The notes: generated from the letters alone by a model not told the origin. A DNA stretch of 64,000 bases from Hydrogenovibrio thermophilus (GCF_004028275.1 NZ_CP035033.1:434001-498000), one strand, 5' to 3'; shown: positions 51,495 to 60,768, numbered from the stretch's first letter. A program made the numbers and translations.

Positions 51495-52761
51495 AATTGG
51501 ACACCAACTGGGTGTGCGGGTTGAGGCGGTCCATCTGGGCCGTCATCAAACCGGCGTATTGATCGAAACGGGCGCGGTACTGTTTCGGTACTGGGCCGGC
51601 GTCCGGGAATTTGACTTTCAATGGATCCACGTGACGGCCGCTTTTGCGGAATTCATAGTGCAAATGCGGGCCCGAAGCCAAGCCGGTTTGACCGATGTAG
51701 CCGATGGTATCGCCCTGACGTACCCAGTCGCCTTTTTTGTATTTGCCGAATTTGGACATGTGGGCATAAACAGTGGTGTATTTTCCGGCATGCTTGACGA
51801 AAATCACGCGGCCATAACTGCGGCTCCAAGCCCGTTTGACGATTTGGCCGTCACCAGTGACGTGAATCGGAGTGCCGATCGGTCCGCCGTAATCCACACC
51901 GCGGTGAGCACGCCATTTTTTCAAAACAGGGTGGTAGCGCTTTGGTTTGTAGCGGGAGGTGATGCGTACATAGTCCACCGGATTACGTAAAAAAGCTTTA
52001 CGTAAATTGCGACGGTTTTCATCGTAATAGCCCACTTTTTCATCGTTGGCGTCTCGTAATAAAAAGGCGGTATGGCGTTCGTTACCGGCGGTGGTGATTT
52101 CGGCGGCGAGAATGTCGCCGTCACCGATGTATTGACCGTTGATGAAATGTTTTTCGTAGATGACTTTGAACGGGTCGCCTGGGCGTAGCTGGCGAATGAA
52201 GTCGATTTCCCACGAAAAGATATCCGCCAGGTTCATAATGGTTTTGGCGCTGAGTCCGGCTTCGGTGCCGCTCAGGTAAAACGAATGTTGGATGGTGCCG
52301 GCGGCGGTTTCCACTTTGGTTTCCACCGGATGTTCGATTTTTTGAATCAAAAAATCATCGTTGTCTTGGCGGATTAACTGGTAGTGGGTGGCATCGTGTT
52401 TCGGGTAGAGGATTTTCTGCAACTGGTTCTGCTGGTCGGTCCAGATATCCAAGGCATCGCCGACGCGCAATTGCGTCAACCATTCACCGTGTTGAGTGGT
52501 AGCGATTTTAAAACTGGTGCCGGCCGGAATGCCGAGGGCGTCGAGTGCTTGCGACAGGCTGCCGTTTTTCTGAATGGTGATATGGTGTTTATGCCAGCCG
52601 TTATCGGGCGTTTTGTCGGTGAGGTGAGCGGTATCCGTGAGCGGCGGAAGAGGGAGTCGCTGCTTCTCCGCCGGTTGGGAGGCGGTGGCGAACTGCACGA
52701 CAAACAAGAAAATCAGTGTCAGTAACAGTATAAAATGTAAGCTTGCTTTTAACTGGTTCAC
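51487..52761 (-). CDS. M23-family murein endopeptidase (MepM-like), exported
   Basis: A 424-aa periplasmic peptidase, likely DD-endopeptidase cutting peptidoglycan cross-links. Residues 1-28 form a signal peptide or anchor. An OapA/LysM-like region (about 60-120) and a Csd3-like middle domain follow. The LytM catalytic domain has zinc ligands His286 and Asp290 (HRGVDYGG) and His366/His368 (GPHLHYEF), with His334 in YAHMSKF; all are intact. Pairing with anmK also occurs in Pseudomonas. Confidence 0.92.
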   Translation of the reverse strand: MNQLKASLHFILLLTLIFLFVVQFATASQPAEKQRLPLPPLTDTAHLTDKTPDNGWHKHHITIQKNGSLSQALDALGIPAGTSFKIATTQHGEWLTQLRVGDALDIWTDQQNQLQKILYPKHDATHYQLIRQDNDDFLIQKIEHPVETKVETAAGTIQHSFYLSGTEAGLSAKTIMNLADIFSWEIDFIRQLRPGDPFKVIYEKHFINGQYIGDGDILAAEITTAGNERHTAFLLRDANDEKVGYYDENRRNLRKAFLRNPVDYVRITSRYKPKRYHPVLKKWRAHRGVDYGGPIGTPIHVTGDGQIVKRAWSRSYGRVIFVKHAGKYTTVYAHMSKFGKYKKGDWVRQGDTIGYIGQTGLASGPHLHYEFRKSGRHVDPLKVKFPDAGPVPKQYRARFDQYAGLMTAQMDRLNPHTQLVSNFE

Positions 52762-52922
52762 TAGTCTTTCTAAGTGTTTGTAAATCGGTTGAAAAACCGA
52801 TTCAATACCTGCTCTAAAAATGCGTTAAGCCTGATTATACCTGAACAAAAACCGGAAATACCAGTCTTAATCGTGAAGATATTCTACCTGTTTGCGGTTT
52901 TTGACGAGGTTTCAAGCCGAAA

Positions 52923-53150
52923 TCAGCCGACTTCGACTTCAATGTCGCAGCCGTAATCCGTTGGGTTTGCGCCAATGAACGGGTGCTTGTTGACCTTACA
53001 CCAGCTACGTATGTCCTTTTCGGCGCCCGGGTCGGTGCATTCGATAATCAGGCGTTCGCCGGATGATGACTGGCGAACGCTTTGCTGCAATTTAATCACC
53101 GGCATTGGGCATTTGAGGCCTTTTGCGTCAATCCGCTGTGCTTCGGGCAT
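52923..53150 (-). CDS. tusA: TusA-family sulfur carrier protein
   Basis: TusA-like proteins carry persulfide sulfur for tRNA thiolation, or in sulfur oxidisers for cytoplasmic sulfur transfer. The ATG at 53150 gives 75 aa; a TTG four codons upstream is possible. The active site is DAKGLKCPMPVIKL, with Cys14 as carrier. No dsr, sox or tus genes are adjacent, so the pathway is undecided. Confidence 0.88.
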   Translation of the reverse strand: MPEAQRIDAKGLKCPMPVIKLQQSVRQSSSGERLIIECTDPGAEKDIRSWCKVNKHPFIGANPTDYGCDIEVEVG

Positions 53151-53307
53151 TTTTTTGTCCAATAAGTTGTTATAATTAGCGGTATTTTACGTCAGAAAGG
53201 CCGGGGTTTTGCGTAAATTGTGATGCGGTGGCTAGGTGCCATCAAAACACGGACGTGGCCTCGGTGATTCAAACCCATTCACAGTATCAAACAGACAGGG
53301 AAACAAA

Positions 53308-54225
53308 GTGTCTAACAACGCGGCAACGGATATTTCAACTTTTCAAGGGTTGATCCAAACCCTTCAAGCCTTCTGGGCAGAGCAAGGTTGCGTCATTATG
53401 CAACCGTACGACAACGAAATGGGAGCGGGAACCTTCCATCCATCCACCTTTCTAAAAGCCGTCGGCCCGGAGCCATGGCGTGCGGCCTATGTTCAGCCAT
53501 GCCGCCGTCCAACCGACGGTCGCTACGGTGAAAACCCGAACCGTTTGCAGCATTATTATCAGTTCCAAGTCATGCTGAAGCCGTCGCCGGATAACATTCA
53601 GGAATTGTATCTGGAATCGTTGAAAACCCTTGGCATCGACCCGTTGGAACATGATATTCGTTTTGTGGAAGACAACTGGGAGTCGCCCACCTTGGGCGCC
53701 TGGGGCTTGGGCTGGGAAGTTTGGATGAACGGGATGGAAGTGACCCAGTTCACCTATTTCCAACAAGTCGGCGGCTTGGAATGCCGTCCGGTGACCGGTG
53801 AAATCACTTACGGTCTGGAGCGCATCGCCATGTACCTGCAAGGCGTCAACAGCGTGTACGACCTGACTTGGGTGAATGGGCCGGAAGGCAAAGTCACTTA
53901 TGGGGATGTGTTCCATCAAAACGAAGTGGAAATGTCGACCTATAACTTCGAAAAAGCCGATACCGAAATTTTGTTCCGTACCTTTGACGAATGCGAGACC
54001 GTGTTCGGAAAACTGGTGGCGGACAAGCTGCCGTTGCCGGCTTACGAGCAGGTATTGAAAGCATCGCATGCCTTTAACCTATTGGATGCGCGTCATGCCA
54101 TCAGTGTGACGGAGCGTGCCCGCTTTATCGGGCGAGTGCGTAACATGGCGAAGCAAATCGCCGAAGCCTATTATGAAGGACGAGAAGCCCTCGGCTTCCC
54201 TCTGGTGAAAGAGGGAGGACGATAA
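53308..54225 (+). CDS. glyQ: Glycyl-tRNA synthetase alpha subunit
   Basis: The catalytic subunit of the bacterial alpha2beta2 glycyl-tRNA synthetase. I start at the GTG at 53308 (305 aa), which has ACAGGG upstream and gives (V)[15 protein letters not shown]. An ATG at 53236 would add 24 unrelated residues. [37 protein letters not shown] and [19 protein letters not shown] are class II motifs of the family. glyS follows after one base. Confidence 0.95.
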   Translation: MSNNAATDISTFQGLIQTLQAFWAEQGCVIMQPYDNEMGAGTFHPSTFLKAVGPEPWRAAYVQPCRRPTDGRYGENPNRLQHYYQFQVMLKPSPDNIQELYLESLKTLGIDPLEHDIRFVEDNWESPTLGAWGLGWEVWMNGMEVTQFTYFQQVGGLECRPVTGEITYGLERIAMYLQGVNSVYDLTWVNGPEGKVTYGDVFHQNEVEMSTYNFEKADTEILFRTFDECETVFGKLVADKLPLPAYEQVLKASHAFNLLDARHAISVTERARFIGRVRNMAKQIAEAYYEGREALGFPLVKEGGR

Positions 54226-54226
54226 G

Positions 54227-56305
54227 ATGACCATGGATATGAATACAACGGATTTTTTAGTTGAAATCGGAACCGAAGAACTGCCGCCGAAGGCCTTGAA
54301 AACCCTTTCGAAAGCGTTTGTGGACGGTGTCAAAGCTGGTTTGGATGAAGCGGAACTGCGTTATGAATCCGCGCTCGGCTACGCGGCACCACGCCGTTTG
54401 GCGGTGAGGGTGCAAGGTTTGCAGGCCCGTCAGGAAGATAAGACCGTCGAACGCAAAGGGCCGGCCAAGAAAGCGGCCTTTGATGCGGACGGAAATCCGA
54501 CCAAAGCGCTGCAAGGCTTTGCGCGCGGCTGCGGTGCCGATGTTGCCGACTTATCGGAAATGGAAACCGATAAGGGTGTCTGGATGGTTTACTATCTGGA
54601 GCAAAAAGGCCAAGCGGCCGCCGATTTATTGCCGGAGATTGTGAACCAAGCTTTGGCGAAATTGCCGATTCCGAAGCGCATGCGCTGGGGCAGTTCCGAT
54701 GTGGAATTCGTTCGTCCGGTGCACTGGGTGATGATGTTGCTGGATGGCGCGGTGGTGCCGGCCACGGTGTTGGGGCACGAAACCTCGAACGTGACGCACG
54801 GTCATCGTTTTCATGCGCCGCAAGCGATTGAAATCGCCAGGCCTGGTGATTATTTGACTGTGCTGCGTGAACAAGGCTATGTCGAGGCCGATTTCGACGC
54901 GCGCCAGGAGCGCATTCGTCAACAAGTCATCGCTGCGGCCGAGTCGGTCAATGGCGTAGCGGAAATTGATGAAAGCCTGTTGGAAGAAGTCGCGGCCCTG
55001 AATGAATGGCCGACCGCGGTGGTGGGCGACTTTGACGAAAGTTTCCTGAATGTACCGTCGGAAGCCTTGATCTCGGCGATGAAAGGGCACCAGAAATATT
55101 TCCATATTCTCGATGCAAACGGTCGTTTGATGGCGAAATTCATTACCTTGTCGAACATCGAAAGTTCCAATCCGGAGTCGGTGAAAAAAGGGAATGAGCG
55201 GGTGATTCGTCCGCGTTTGTCGGACGCCAAATTCTTCTGGGATCAAGACCGCAAGCAGCCGTTGGACGACTTCCTGCCGCGTTTGAAAACCGTGGTGTTC
55301 CAGCAAAAACTGGGCACCTTGTACGACAAGGTCGAGCGTTTGGAAACGCTGGCGGTGAAAATCGGCAAGCCGTTGGGTGAGGCGTCTCAGATTCTGGAAC
55401 GCGCGGCGCGTTTGTCGAAATGCGACTTGATGAGCGAAATGGTGGGCGAATTCCCGGACTTGCAAGGGGTGATGGGGCGTTATTACGCTCAGGCGCAAAA
55501 CGAAAACGCTTTGGTTTCGGAAGCGATTGATGGCCAGTATCAGCCGCGCTTTGCCGGGGATGCTTTGCCGGCATCGACGGTGTCTCAAGCCTTGGCGATT
55601 GCTGATAAGCTGGATACGATTACCGGTATTTACGGCATCGGTCAGGTGCCGACCGGGGATAAGGACCCGTTCGCTTTGCGTCGTTCCGCTTTAGGCTTGA
55701 TGCGCATCATTATCGAAAAAGAGCTCGATTTGGATTTGCGTTTGTTGATTCAATTCAGCTTGGATTTGCATTCCGAAATTACCGCTTCCGAGACATTGGT
55801 GGATGAAATTTACGATTTCATCGTCAGCCGTTTGAAAGCCTATTACGCGGCCAAAGGTGTGTCCGCTGAACAATTTGAAGCGGTCCGTGTTTGTGCGCCG
55901 GCCCATCCGTTGGATTTCGGCAAGCGTATTGATGCGGTCTGTCAGTTCAGCGATATGGAAGGTGCGGAGAGTTTGAGTGCGGCCAACAAACGTATCGCCA
56001 ACATTCTCAAAAAATACGACGGCGATTTGCCGGAGGAAGTCGATACCACGCTGTTTGAAGAAGCGGCTGAAAAGGCGTTGTTCGAGGCGTTGGATGCGTT
56101 GCGTGAAACCGTCAGCAGTCAGATTGCCGGGCGCGATTATGCGGCGGCCATGGCCTTGCTAGCGACCATTCGTCAACCGGTGGACGCTTTCTTCGATCAG
56201 GTCATGGTGATGGCCGATTCAGAGGCCGTTAAACAAAACCGTTTGGCGCTGTTGAATCAAATTTATCAACTGTTTTTGCAGGTGGCGGATATCTCGCGTC
56301 TGTAA
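54227..56305 (+). CDS. glyS: Glycyl-tRNA synthetase beta subunit
   Basis: The tRNA-recognition subunit paired with GlyQ. It is 692 aa (E. coli 689), starting at the first ATG, which has GGAGG eight bases upstream. FLVEIGTEELPPKAL near residue 10, KRMRWGSSDVEFVRPVHW near 147, SALISAMKGHQKYF-like ALISAMKGHQKYFH near 282 and LSDAKFFWDQDRKQPL near 326 are typical. The C-terminal anticodon-binding region is complete. Confidence 0.97.
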   Translation: MTMDMNTTDFLVEIGTEELPPKALKTLSKAFVDGVKAGLDEAELRYESALGYAAPRRLAVRVQGLQARQEDKTVERKGPAKKAAFDADGNPTKALQGFARGCGADVADLSEMETDKGVWMVYYLEQKGQAAADLLPEIVNQALAKLPIPKRMRWGSSDVEFVRPVHWVMMLLDGAVVPATVLGHETSNVTHGHRFHAPQAIEIARPGDYLTVLREQGYVEADFDARQERIRQQVIAAAESVNGVAEIDESLLEEVAALNEWPTAVVGDFDESFLNVPSEALISAMKGHQKYFHILDANGRLMAKFITLSNIESSNPESVKKGNERVIRPRLSDAKFFWDQDRKQPLDDFLPRLKTVVFQQKLGTLYDKVERLETLAVKIGKPLGEASQILERAARLSKCDLMSEMVGEFPDLQGVMGRYYAQAQNENALVSEAIDGQYQPRFAGDALPASTVSQALAIADKLDTITGIYGIGQVPTGDKDPFALRRSALGLMRIIIEKELDLDLRLLIQFSLDLHSEITASETLVDEIYDFIVSRLKAYYAAKGVSAEQFEAVRVCAPAHPLDFGKRIDAVCQFSDMEGAESLSAANKRIANILKKYDGDLPEEVDTTLFEEAAEKALFEALDALRETVSSQIAGRDYAAAMALLATIRQPVDAFFDQVMVMADSEAVKQNRLALLNQIYQLFLQVADISRL
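54832..54851. repeat. CCAGGCCTGG palindrome inside glyS (one mismatch in arms)
   Basis: AATCG-CCAGGCCTGG-TGATT: the core is perfect and the flanking arms pair except for one G/T position. It encodes part of EIARPGDY. Confidence 0.7.
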
Positions 56306-56321
56306 GTTTGGTGTGTATTGA

Positions 56322-56364
56322 AAAACGGGCTCGCGGTCTTTGGCTGTCGGGTCCGTTTTGTTTT
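56322..56364 (+). terminator. Probable intrinsic terminator after glyS
   Basis: AAAACGGGCTCG (56322-56333) pairs with CGGGTCCGTTTT (56348-56359) through 12 positions including two G-U pairs, followed by GTTTT. The loop is 14 bases. Confidence 0.5.
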
Positions 56365-56393
56365 AAGGCGTCTGAAAAGACGAATGAAAATAA

Positions 56394-56403
56394 CCAGGCC
56401 TGG
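56394..56403. repeat. CCAGGCCTGG palindrome between glyS and gmhB
   Basis: ACCAGGCCTGGT in the gap, about 40 bases before the gmhB ATG. Confidence 0.75.
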
Positions 56404-56439
56404 TCATTGTTATGATTGGGTGTTTGTTAGGAAAATCGC

Positions 56440-56973
56440 ATGAAATTGATTGTATTGGATCGCGATGGCGTGGTGAACGAGGATTCGGATGCCTACATCA
56501 AACATCCGGATGAATGGCATCCGGTGCCAGGCAGCTTGGAAGCCATTGCAAAACTGAAGCAAGCGGGCTGGACGGTGGCGGTGGCCACCAATCAGTCCGG
56601 GGTTCGGCGCGGTTATTATTCACGCGAGACGCTTCACGCCATGCATATGAAATTTGTGGCGTTGCTGGCGGAGCAGGGCGCGGAAGTGGACTGGATCAGC
56701 TATTCGCCTTATGTCGCGGAAGACGACTCGCCGTGCCGTAAACCGGGAACGGGCATGTTGCAGGCCATTGAAAACCGTTTTGGCGTGTCCTTGGCGGGGC
56801 AACCGATGGTAGGCGATACCTTGGCAGATATTGCCGTGGCGAAGGCCAAAGGCATGACGCCCTATCTGGTGAAAACCGGAAAAGGCCCACGAACCTTGGC
56901 GACACAAGACCCTTTGTTGTCGGGTGTTCCGGTTTACGACAATTTATTGACGGTGGTGGAGGTTTTGCTATGA
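56440..56973 (+). CDS. gmhB: D-glycero-beta-D-manno-heptose-1,7-bisphosphate 7-phosphatase, zinc-ligand-poor variant
   Basis: GmhB is a HAD phosphatase of the LPS heptose pathway. The 177-aa protein has the nucleophile pair Asp7/Asp9 (LDRDGV), TNQSG near 50, the Lys of CRKPGTG at 101 and GDTLADIAVAKAKG near 127. In E. coli a zinc is held by C-P-H and C-x-C. Here these read S89-P-Y91 and S97-P-C99, so only one ligand remains. Gene order glyS-gmhB-plsC supports the name, but substrate preference is less certain. Confidence 0.85.
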   Translation: MKLIVLDRDGVVNEDSDAYIKHPDEWHPVPGSLEAIAKLKQAGWTVAVATNQSGVRRGYYSRETLHAMHMKFVALLAEQGAEVDWISYSPYVAEDDSPCRKPGTGMLQAIENRFGVSLAGQPMVGDTLADIAVAKAKGMTPYLVKTGKGPRTLATQDPLLSGVPVYDNLLTVVEVLL

Positions 56974-57740
56974 GCGCGCTGAAAAAGGGATTCTACGGAT
57001 TTCGTTCGATTTTGTTCGCAATCGGGCAAGTGGTGTCGGTCATCCTGTTTTCAGTAGTGGGCCAGCTGTTGCGGCCCTTCTCGAACCGCGCCCGTTACCA
57101 GTTTATCCACTACTGGGCTCGATTCTGTATTTGGTGGTTGAAGGTGACTTGTGGTGTCGCCTATCGACTGCACGGTCGCGAGCATCTGGACTTCTCAAAA
57201 ACTGGTTTGGTTCTTGCTAGACATGAGTCGACATGGGAAACCTTGGCTTTTCAGGAAATTTTCCCACGACAAACATTCGTATTGAAAAAAGAACTGTTAC
57301 GGATTCCGTTCTTTGGGTGGGGACTGGCTTTGCTGGACCCGATTTCGATTGACCGGAATGCCGGAAGACAGGCGATCAAACAAGTGGTGAGCGATGGTGT
57401 GGCGCGCCTCCACAATGATGTTTGGGTGGTGATTTTTCCGGAAGGGACCCGTATGACATCCGGCCAGCCCGGCAAGATCAAGCCGGGCGGCGCTTTATTG
57501 GCGCAGAAGGCCGATGCGCCAGTGTATTTGGTGGCGCATAATGCGGGGCGCTTTTGGCCCAAAAACAGCTTTGTCAAATATCCCGGTATTGTGGATATTC
57601 ATATCAGCCCGCCGTTGGAGACTGCAGATCTGACGGTGGCCGAAATCAACCAGAAAATAGAGGAATGGTTTTTAGCGCACTCTGACATTCAGCACGACAA
57701 CTCAACCGATAAGAAGAGTGATAAGAGTGAGGTGCGCTGA
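56970..57740 (+). CDS. plsC: 1-acyl-sn-glycerol-3-phosphate acyltransferase (PlsC family)
   Basis: Inner-membrane acyltransferase that makes phosphatidic acid. The 256-aa protein has an N-terminal hydrophobic segment (about 10-35). The catalytic block is HESTWE at 85-90, the HX4E variant of HX4D common in proteobacterial relatives with the HxSTWET sequence. FPEGTR is at 156-161. The ATG overlaps the gmhB stop by four bases. PA0005-PA0006 of Pseudomonas have the same pair. Confidence 0.92.
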   Translation: MSALKKGFYGFRSILFAIGQVVSVILFSVVGQLLRPFSNRARYQFIHYWARFCIWWLKVTCGVAYRLHGREHLDFSKTGLVLARHESTWETLAFQEIFPRQTFVLKKELLRIPFFGWGLALLDPISIDRNAGRQAIKQVVSDGVARLHNDVWVVIFPEGTRMTSGQPGKIKPGGALLAQKADAPVYLVAHNAGRFWPKNSFVKYPGIVDIHISPPLETADLTVAEINQKIEEWFLAHSDIQHDNSTDKKSDKSEVR

Positions 57741-57753
57741 AACGAAACGATAA

Positions 57754-58581
57754 ATGAGTAAACTGGCAACCTTTATTGGCGTCTTTTTCGGAAGTCTGAT
57801 CGTACTTCTGAGCATGGTCGATTTTGAAAAAGGCCAGTTGCTGTCTGCTTTCTTCAATTTCCAAGGGTTGTTGGTCGTTCTGGGCGGCACCTTTGCTGCT
57901 ACGCTCATAAACTATCCCCTCTCTCAAATGGGCTGCTTCTTCCGAGGTATCGGCAAGGTGTTCGCATCCGAACCGGAGTCGGAAAACGAAGCCATCGAAC
58001 AAATCGTTTACCTCAGTCACATTGCGCAAAGCAAAGGCGTGTTGGCGCTGGAAAAGGAAATTGAATTGATCTCGGATTCGTTTCTGCGTTTTGCGCTGTC
58101 GGAAATGATGGTCTATCGGGATAAAGAACACCTCGCCACCAGTTTGGAAAACCATTTGAACGCCATGCGACTGCGACACCTCAATTGTCAGGATGTGTTC
58201 AACAATATGGCGTCTTACGCGCCCGCCTTCGGGATGATGGGAACGGTGATGGGGCTGATTATGATGATGACCTCGCAAGTGGGCGGCGATGCCGGCACCT
58301 ATACGCCCGGGCAGTCGGACGACATGTTGAATAACTTGTTGCAAGGCATGGGCTTGGCGCTGGTGACAACCTTCTACGGTGTCTTGTTCGCCAATTTTGT
58401 GTTTATTCCGATTGCCGGTAAGCTGAAGGTGTTGTCAGACGCGGAAGCACTGAAAAACGAAATTCTGATGTACGGTGTGTTGGGGTTGAAAAACGAACAG
58501 CCACCGCTGCTGTTACGTGAAAGTCTGACCGCGTTCGTGAATGAGAAAAACAAAGAGCGGTTGGAATTGACGCTCAGGTAA
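57754..58581 (+). CDS. MotA/PomA-like proton-channel protein
   Basis: A 275-aa membrane protein of the MotA/TolQ/ExbB superfamily, closest in layout to PomA. Segments are near residues 5-25, 35-53, 155-175 and 198-220. The third and fourth carry APAFGMMGTVMGLI (Pro157, equivalent to MotA Pro173) and TFYGVLFANFVFIPIAGKL (Pro219, equivalent to Pro222). A cytoplasmic helical region lies between. No flagellar genes are near. With the two following genes it forms a stator-like operon. Sodium or proton use is not decidable. Confidence 0.82.
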   Translation: MSKLATFIGVFFGSLIVLLSMVDFEKGQLLSAFFNFQGLLVVLGGTFAATLINYPLSQMGCFFRGIGKVFASEPESENEAIEQIVYLSHIAQSKGVLALEKEIELISDSFLRFALSEMMVYRDKEHLATSLENHLNAMRLRHLNCQDVFNNMASYAPAFGMMGTVMGLIMMMTSQVGGDAGTYTPGQSDDMLNNLLQGMGLALVTTFYGVLFANFVFIPIAGKLKVLSDAEALKNEILMYGVLGLKNEQPPLLLRESLTAFVNEKNKERLELTLR

Positions 58582-58593
58582 CGGAGGCGGGTC

Positions 58594-59319
58594 ATGAAAT
58601 CGGAAGCCATCGTTCAAGCGGAGGAAGTGCGCGCGACTCAGCGTATGAAACGCAACCAGGCCTGGCAGATTGTGTTCATCGCTCTGTTTACCTCTCTGCT
58701 GGCGTTTTTTGTGTTGATTATTACCATGGTGGAATTGGAAGGTTCCAAGCCCAAACGTGATTATCAACGCCTGGTCAATAATCTCTATCAGGATTCCGTG
58801 CATTTGAAAAAACAATTGGGTCTGGAATGGCTGCACGTTGAAAACACCCTATCGAAAGGGGTTCGCTTTACCCTGGACGAATCGGATTTGGCCAAGCAAG
58901 ACCTGTTCGCGCCCGCACGGGCCAGAGTGAATCCGCGTTACCTCCCTTACATTAATCGTTTTGTGTTGTTTTTGGATGAGTTGGATTTACCCACCTATGG
59001 GCAACGTCATCAAAAACTGGTCAATAGTATTTTACGACCGGATGAAAAATTCCAAGTCACTATTCGAGTAGAGGGGCATACCGATGCCAGCCCCTTGGCG
59101 AAAACTGCTTTGTATCGCAGTAACTTTGAGCTGAGCACGTTTCGGGCCTATGCCATTATGAGTTTGTTGAAGCTGTATACCGGCCTGCCCGACCATTTTT
59201 TCGCCATCGCCGGTTACGGCAGTTTTCGGCCAGTGACGAACAACCCGTTGGAGCCGGCAAACCGGCGGGTGGAAATCTATCTGGTGCCGCAATTGGTTCC
59301 GGTTGAGGAGGGACCATGA
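58594..59319 (+). CDS. MotB-like OmpA-domain protein lacking the channel Asp
   Basis: A 241-aa protein with one membrane segment (about 24-46) and a C-terminal OmpA/MotB peptidoglycan-binding domain (VEGHTDASPL, STFRAYAIMSLL, GYGSFRP, ANRRVEI). Aligned on Trp24 and TSLLAFFV, the segment matches MotB (W-x5-D-x2-T), but the ion-binding Asp is Ala30. It therefore cannot be a normal MotB on its own. It is 12 bases after the MotA-like gene and overlaps the next gene by four bases. Confidence 0.82.
   Translation: MKSEAIVQAEEVRATQRMKRNQAWQIVFIALFTSLLAFFVLIITMVELEGSKPKRDYQRLVNNLYQDSVHLKKQLGLEWLHVENTLSKGVRFTLDESDLAKQDLFAPARARVNPRYLPYINRFVLFLDELDLPTYGQRHQKLVNSILRPDEKFQVTIRVEGHTDASPLAKTALYRSNFELSTFRAYAIMSLLKLYTGLPDHFFAIAGYGSFRPVTNNPLEPANRRVEIYLVPQLVPVEEGP
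58656..58665. repeat. CCAGGCCTGG palindrome inside the first MotB-like gene
   Basis: Core only, AACCAGGCCTGGCA context; it encodes NQAW immediately before the membrane segment. Confidence 0.7.
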
Positions 59320-59999
59320 GTGCGCAGGCGTTGAAAGCTCGCAGCTCCTGGCTGTTTTCGTTCGGGGATGTGATTACCTTGTTAATCACCTTCTTCATTA
59401 TGATGATTGTCCTGAATAAAGGCGAAATCACGCGGGTGCAAAAATGGACCGAGATGCAGTTGGATTTGGCTTATGCCGACTTGAAGGAACAGATGGCCGG
59501 TGCACAAGGCATTACCCTAGCGCGTAAAACCAACGGCATCTTGATCAATATCGATCAGAACGGCGCTTATGTGAAAGGTGGTTTTGAGCCTTCCGAGTCT
59601 TTGAAAGATGAACTGACCCGTTTAGGCCAGGCGTTGGGCGGTTTGCCGCTTTTTAAACTCAGTCTCGCGGATATGCCGAAAAAGGTGGTGGAGTACGCCG
59701 AGGCGGATCACATGAAATGGCGGGCCGAAATTTCAGTGGAAGGGCATTCCGATAACGATAAGATCGATCCAAATTCGGCCTTGCGCAATAATTGGTTTTT
59801 GAGCACCATGCGGGCGCAGAATGTGATGCGTTTGCTGTACGAAAACAGTGATTTGTCACCGAGGTTGTTCGGCATCGCCGGTTATGGAGAGTTTCGCCCG
59901 ATTGCTTCCAATGACACGCCGGCAGGCAAGGCCATGAATCGTCGAGTACAGATTTTGGTGGCCGCCAATTTTGAAAAGGATGATTGGACGGACGAATGA
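59316..59999 (+). CDS. MotB-like protein with intact channel Asp
   Basis: A 227-aa protein with a short cytoplasmic tail, one membrane segment (about 12-32: WLFSFGDVITLLITFF) and an OmpA/MotB domain (VEGHSDNDKI, LSTMRAQNVMRLL, GYGEFRP, NRRVQIL). Asp18 lies six residues after Trp12, exactly as the ion-binding Asp of MotB. It overlaps the Asp-less paralogue by four bases (ATGA). Together the three genes could make a stator with two different B subunits. Confidence 0.84.
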   Translation: MSAQALKARSSWLFSFGDVITLLITFFIMMIVLNKGEITRVQKWTEMQLDLAYADLKEQMAGAQGITLARKTNGILINIDQNGAYVKGGFEPSESLKDELTRLGQALGGLPLFKLSLADMPKKVVEYAEADHMKWRAEISVEGHSDNDKIDPNSALRNNWFLSTMRAQNVMRLLYENSDLSPRLFGIAGYGEFRPIASNDTPAGKAMNRRVQILVAANFEKDDWTDE

Positions 60000-60012
60000 G
60001 GCCGGCGAAGGC

Positions 60013-60708
60013 TTATGCCTTTGGTGGCAGTTGCCAATCAATCGGGGCTTGCCGGTGTTGCGTTAAATAGTGGTTGGCACGGGAAAAAGGCCGACTGCCG
60101 AAAAAGCCGCGATACGCCGACAAAGGTGACGGATGCGGGCTTTTTAAAATCAAATGGCGTTGTGGGTCGATGAAGCGTCCTTTCTTTTGCGCGTAAGCGC
60201 CCCACAAGATAAACACCAAATGTTCGCGTTGCGTCGCCAGAGCATGAATGATGGCATCGGTAAACTGCTCCCAGCCGCGATTTTGGTGAGCATTGGGTTG
60301 GCCGGCTTCCACGGTGAGGACGGCATTCAGCAATAAGACGCCCTGGTCGGCCCAGGGTTGTAAATAGCCGCAATGCTGGTTGTCGACATTGAGGTCGTCT
60401 TGCAACTCTTTATTAATGTTCAGCAGCGATTTTGGCAAGGGCTGGACGTCTGGCAAGACCGAAAAACTTAAACCGTGGGCGTGGCCGATGGTCGGGTAAG
60501 GGTCTTGTCCGAGAATCACGACTTTGACTTTGTCAAACGGCGTGCTGTTCAAGGCGTTGAACCACTGACTGCCTTTTGGAAGAATGCGTTTTCCTTGGGC
60601 TTTTTCGGCGGTCAAAAACGCCTTTAACTCTTGCATATAGGGTTGGTCGAATTCCTGACCGACCACGGCCAGCCAAGATGGGTCGAGTTGGATGTTCTGC
60701 TGCGGCAT
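60013..60708 (-). CDS. ung: Uracil-DNA glycosylase, family 1
   Basis: Removes uracil from DNA. The 231-aa protein has the water-activating Asp69 in VVILGQDPYP, the FSV loop (GLSFSV) and the minor-groove loop HPSPLSAYRGFFGSRPFS (about 193-210). All family-1 motifs are intact. It is convergent with the motor-like operon, 13 bases from its stop. Confidence 0.96.
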   Translation of the reverse strand: MPQQNIQLDPSWLAVVGQEFDQPYMQELKAFLTAEKAQGKRILPKGSQWFNALNSTPFDKVKVVILGQDPYPTIGHAHGLSFSVLPDVQPLPKSLLNINKELQDDLNVDNQHCGYLQPWADQGVLLLNAVLTVEAGQPNAHQNRGWEQFTDAIIHALATQREHLVFILWGAYAQKKGRFIDPQRHLILKSPHPSPLSAYRGFFGSRPFSRANHYLTQHRQAPIDWQLPPKA

Positions 60709-60768
60709 TGAGCTTCTCTGGTTTAAAACGGGTTAAGCGAATGAGTTGAACAGCCTGAATCGCACCGG

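Noticed and set aside
53163-53307. T-box or riboswitch before glyQ
   Set aside because: Only a small hairpin (GGTGGC with GCCATC) is visible. There is no T-box sequence and no terminator/antiterminator pair.
57754-59999. Zorya anti-phage system
   Set aside because: ZorA and ZorB are MotA- and MotB-like, but the long ZorA tail and the ZorC/ZorD or ZorE genes are absent, and the third gene is a second MotB-like protein.
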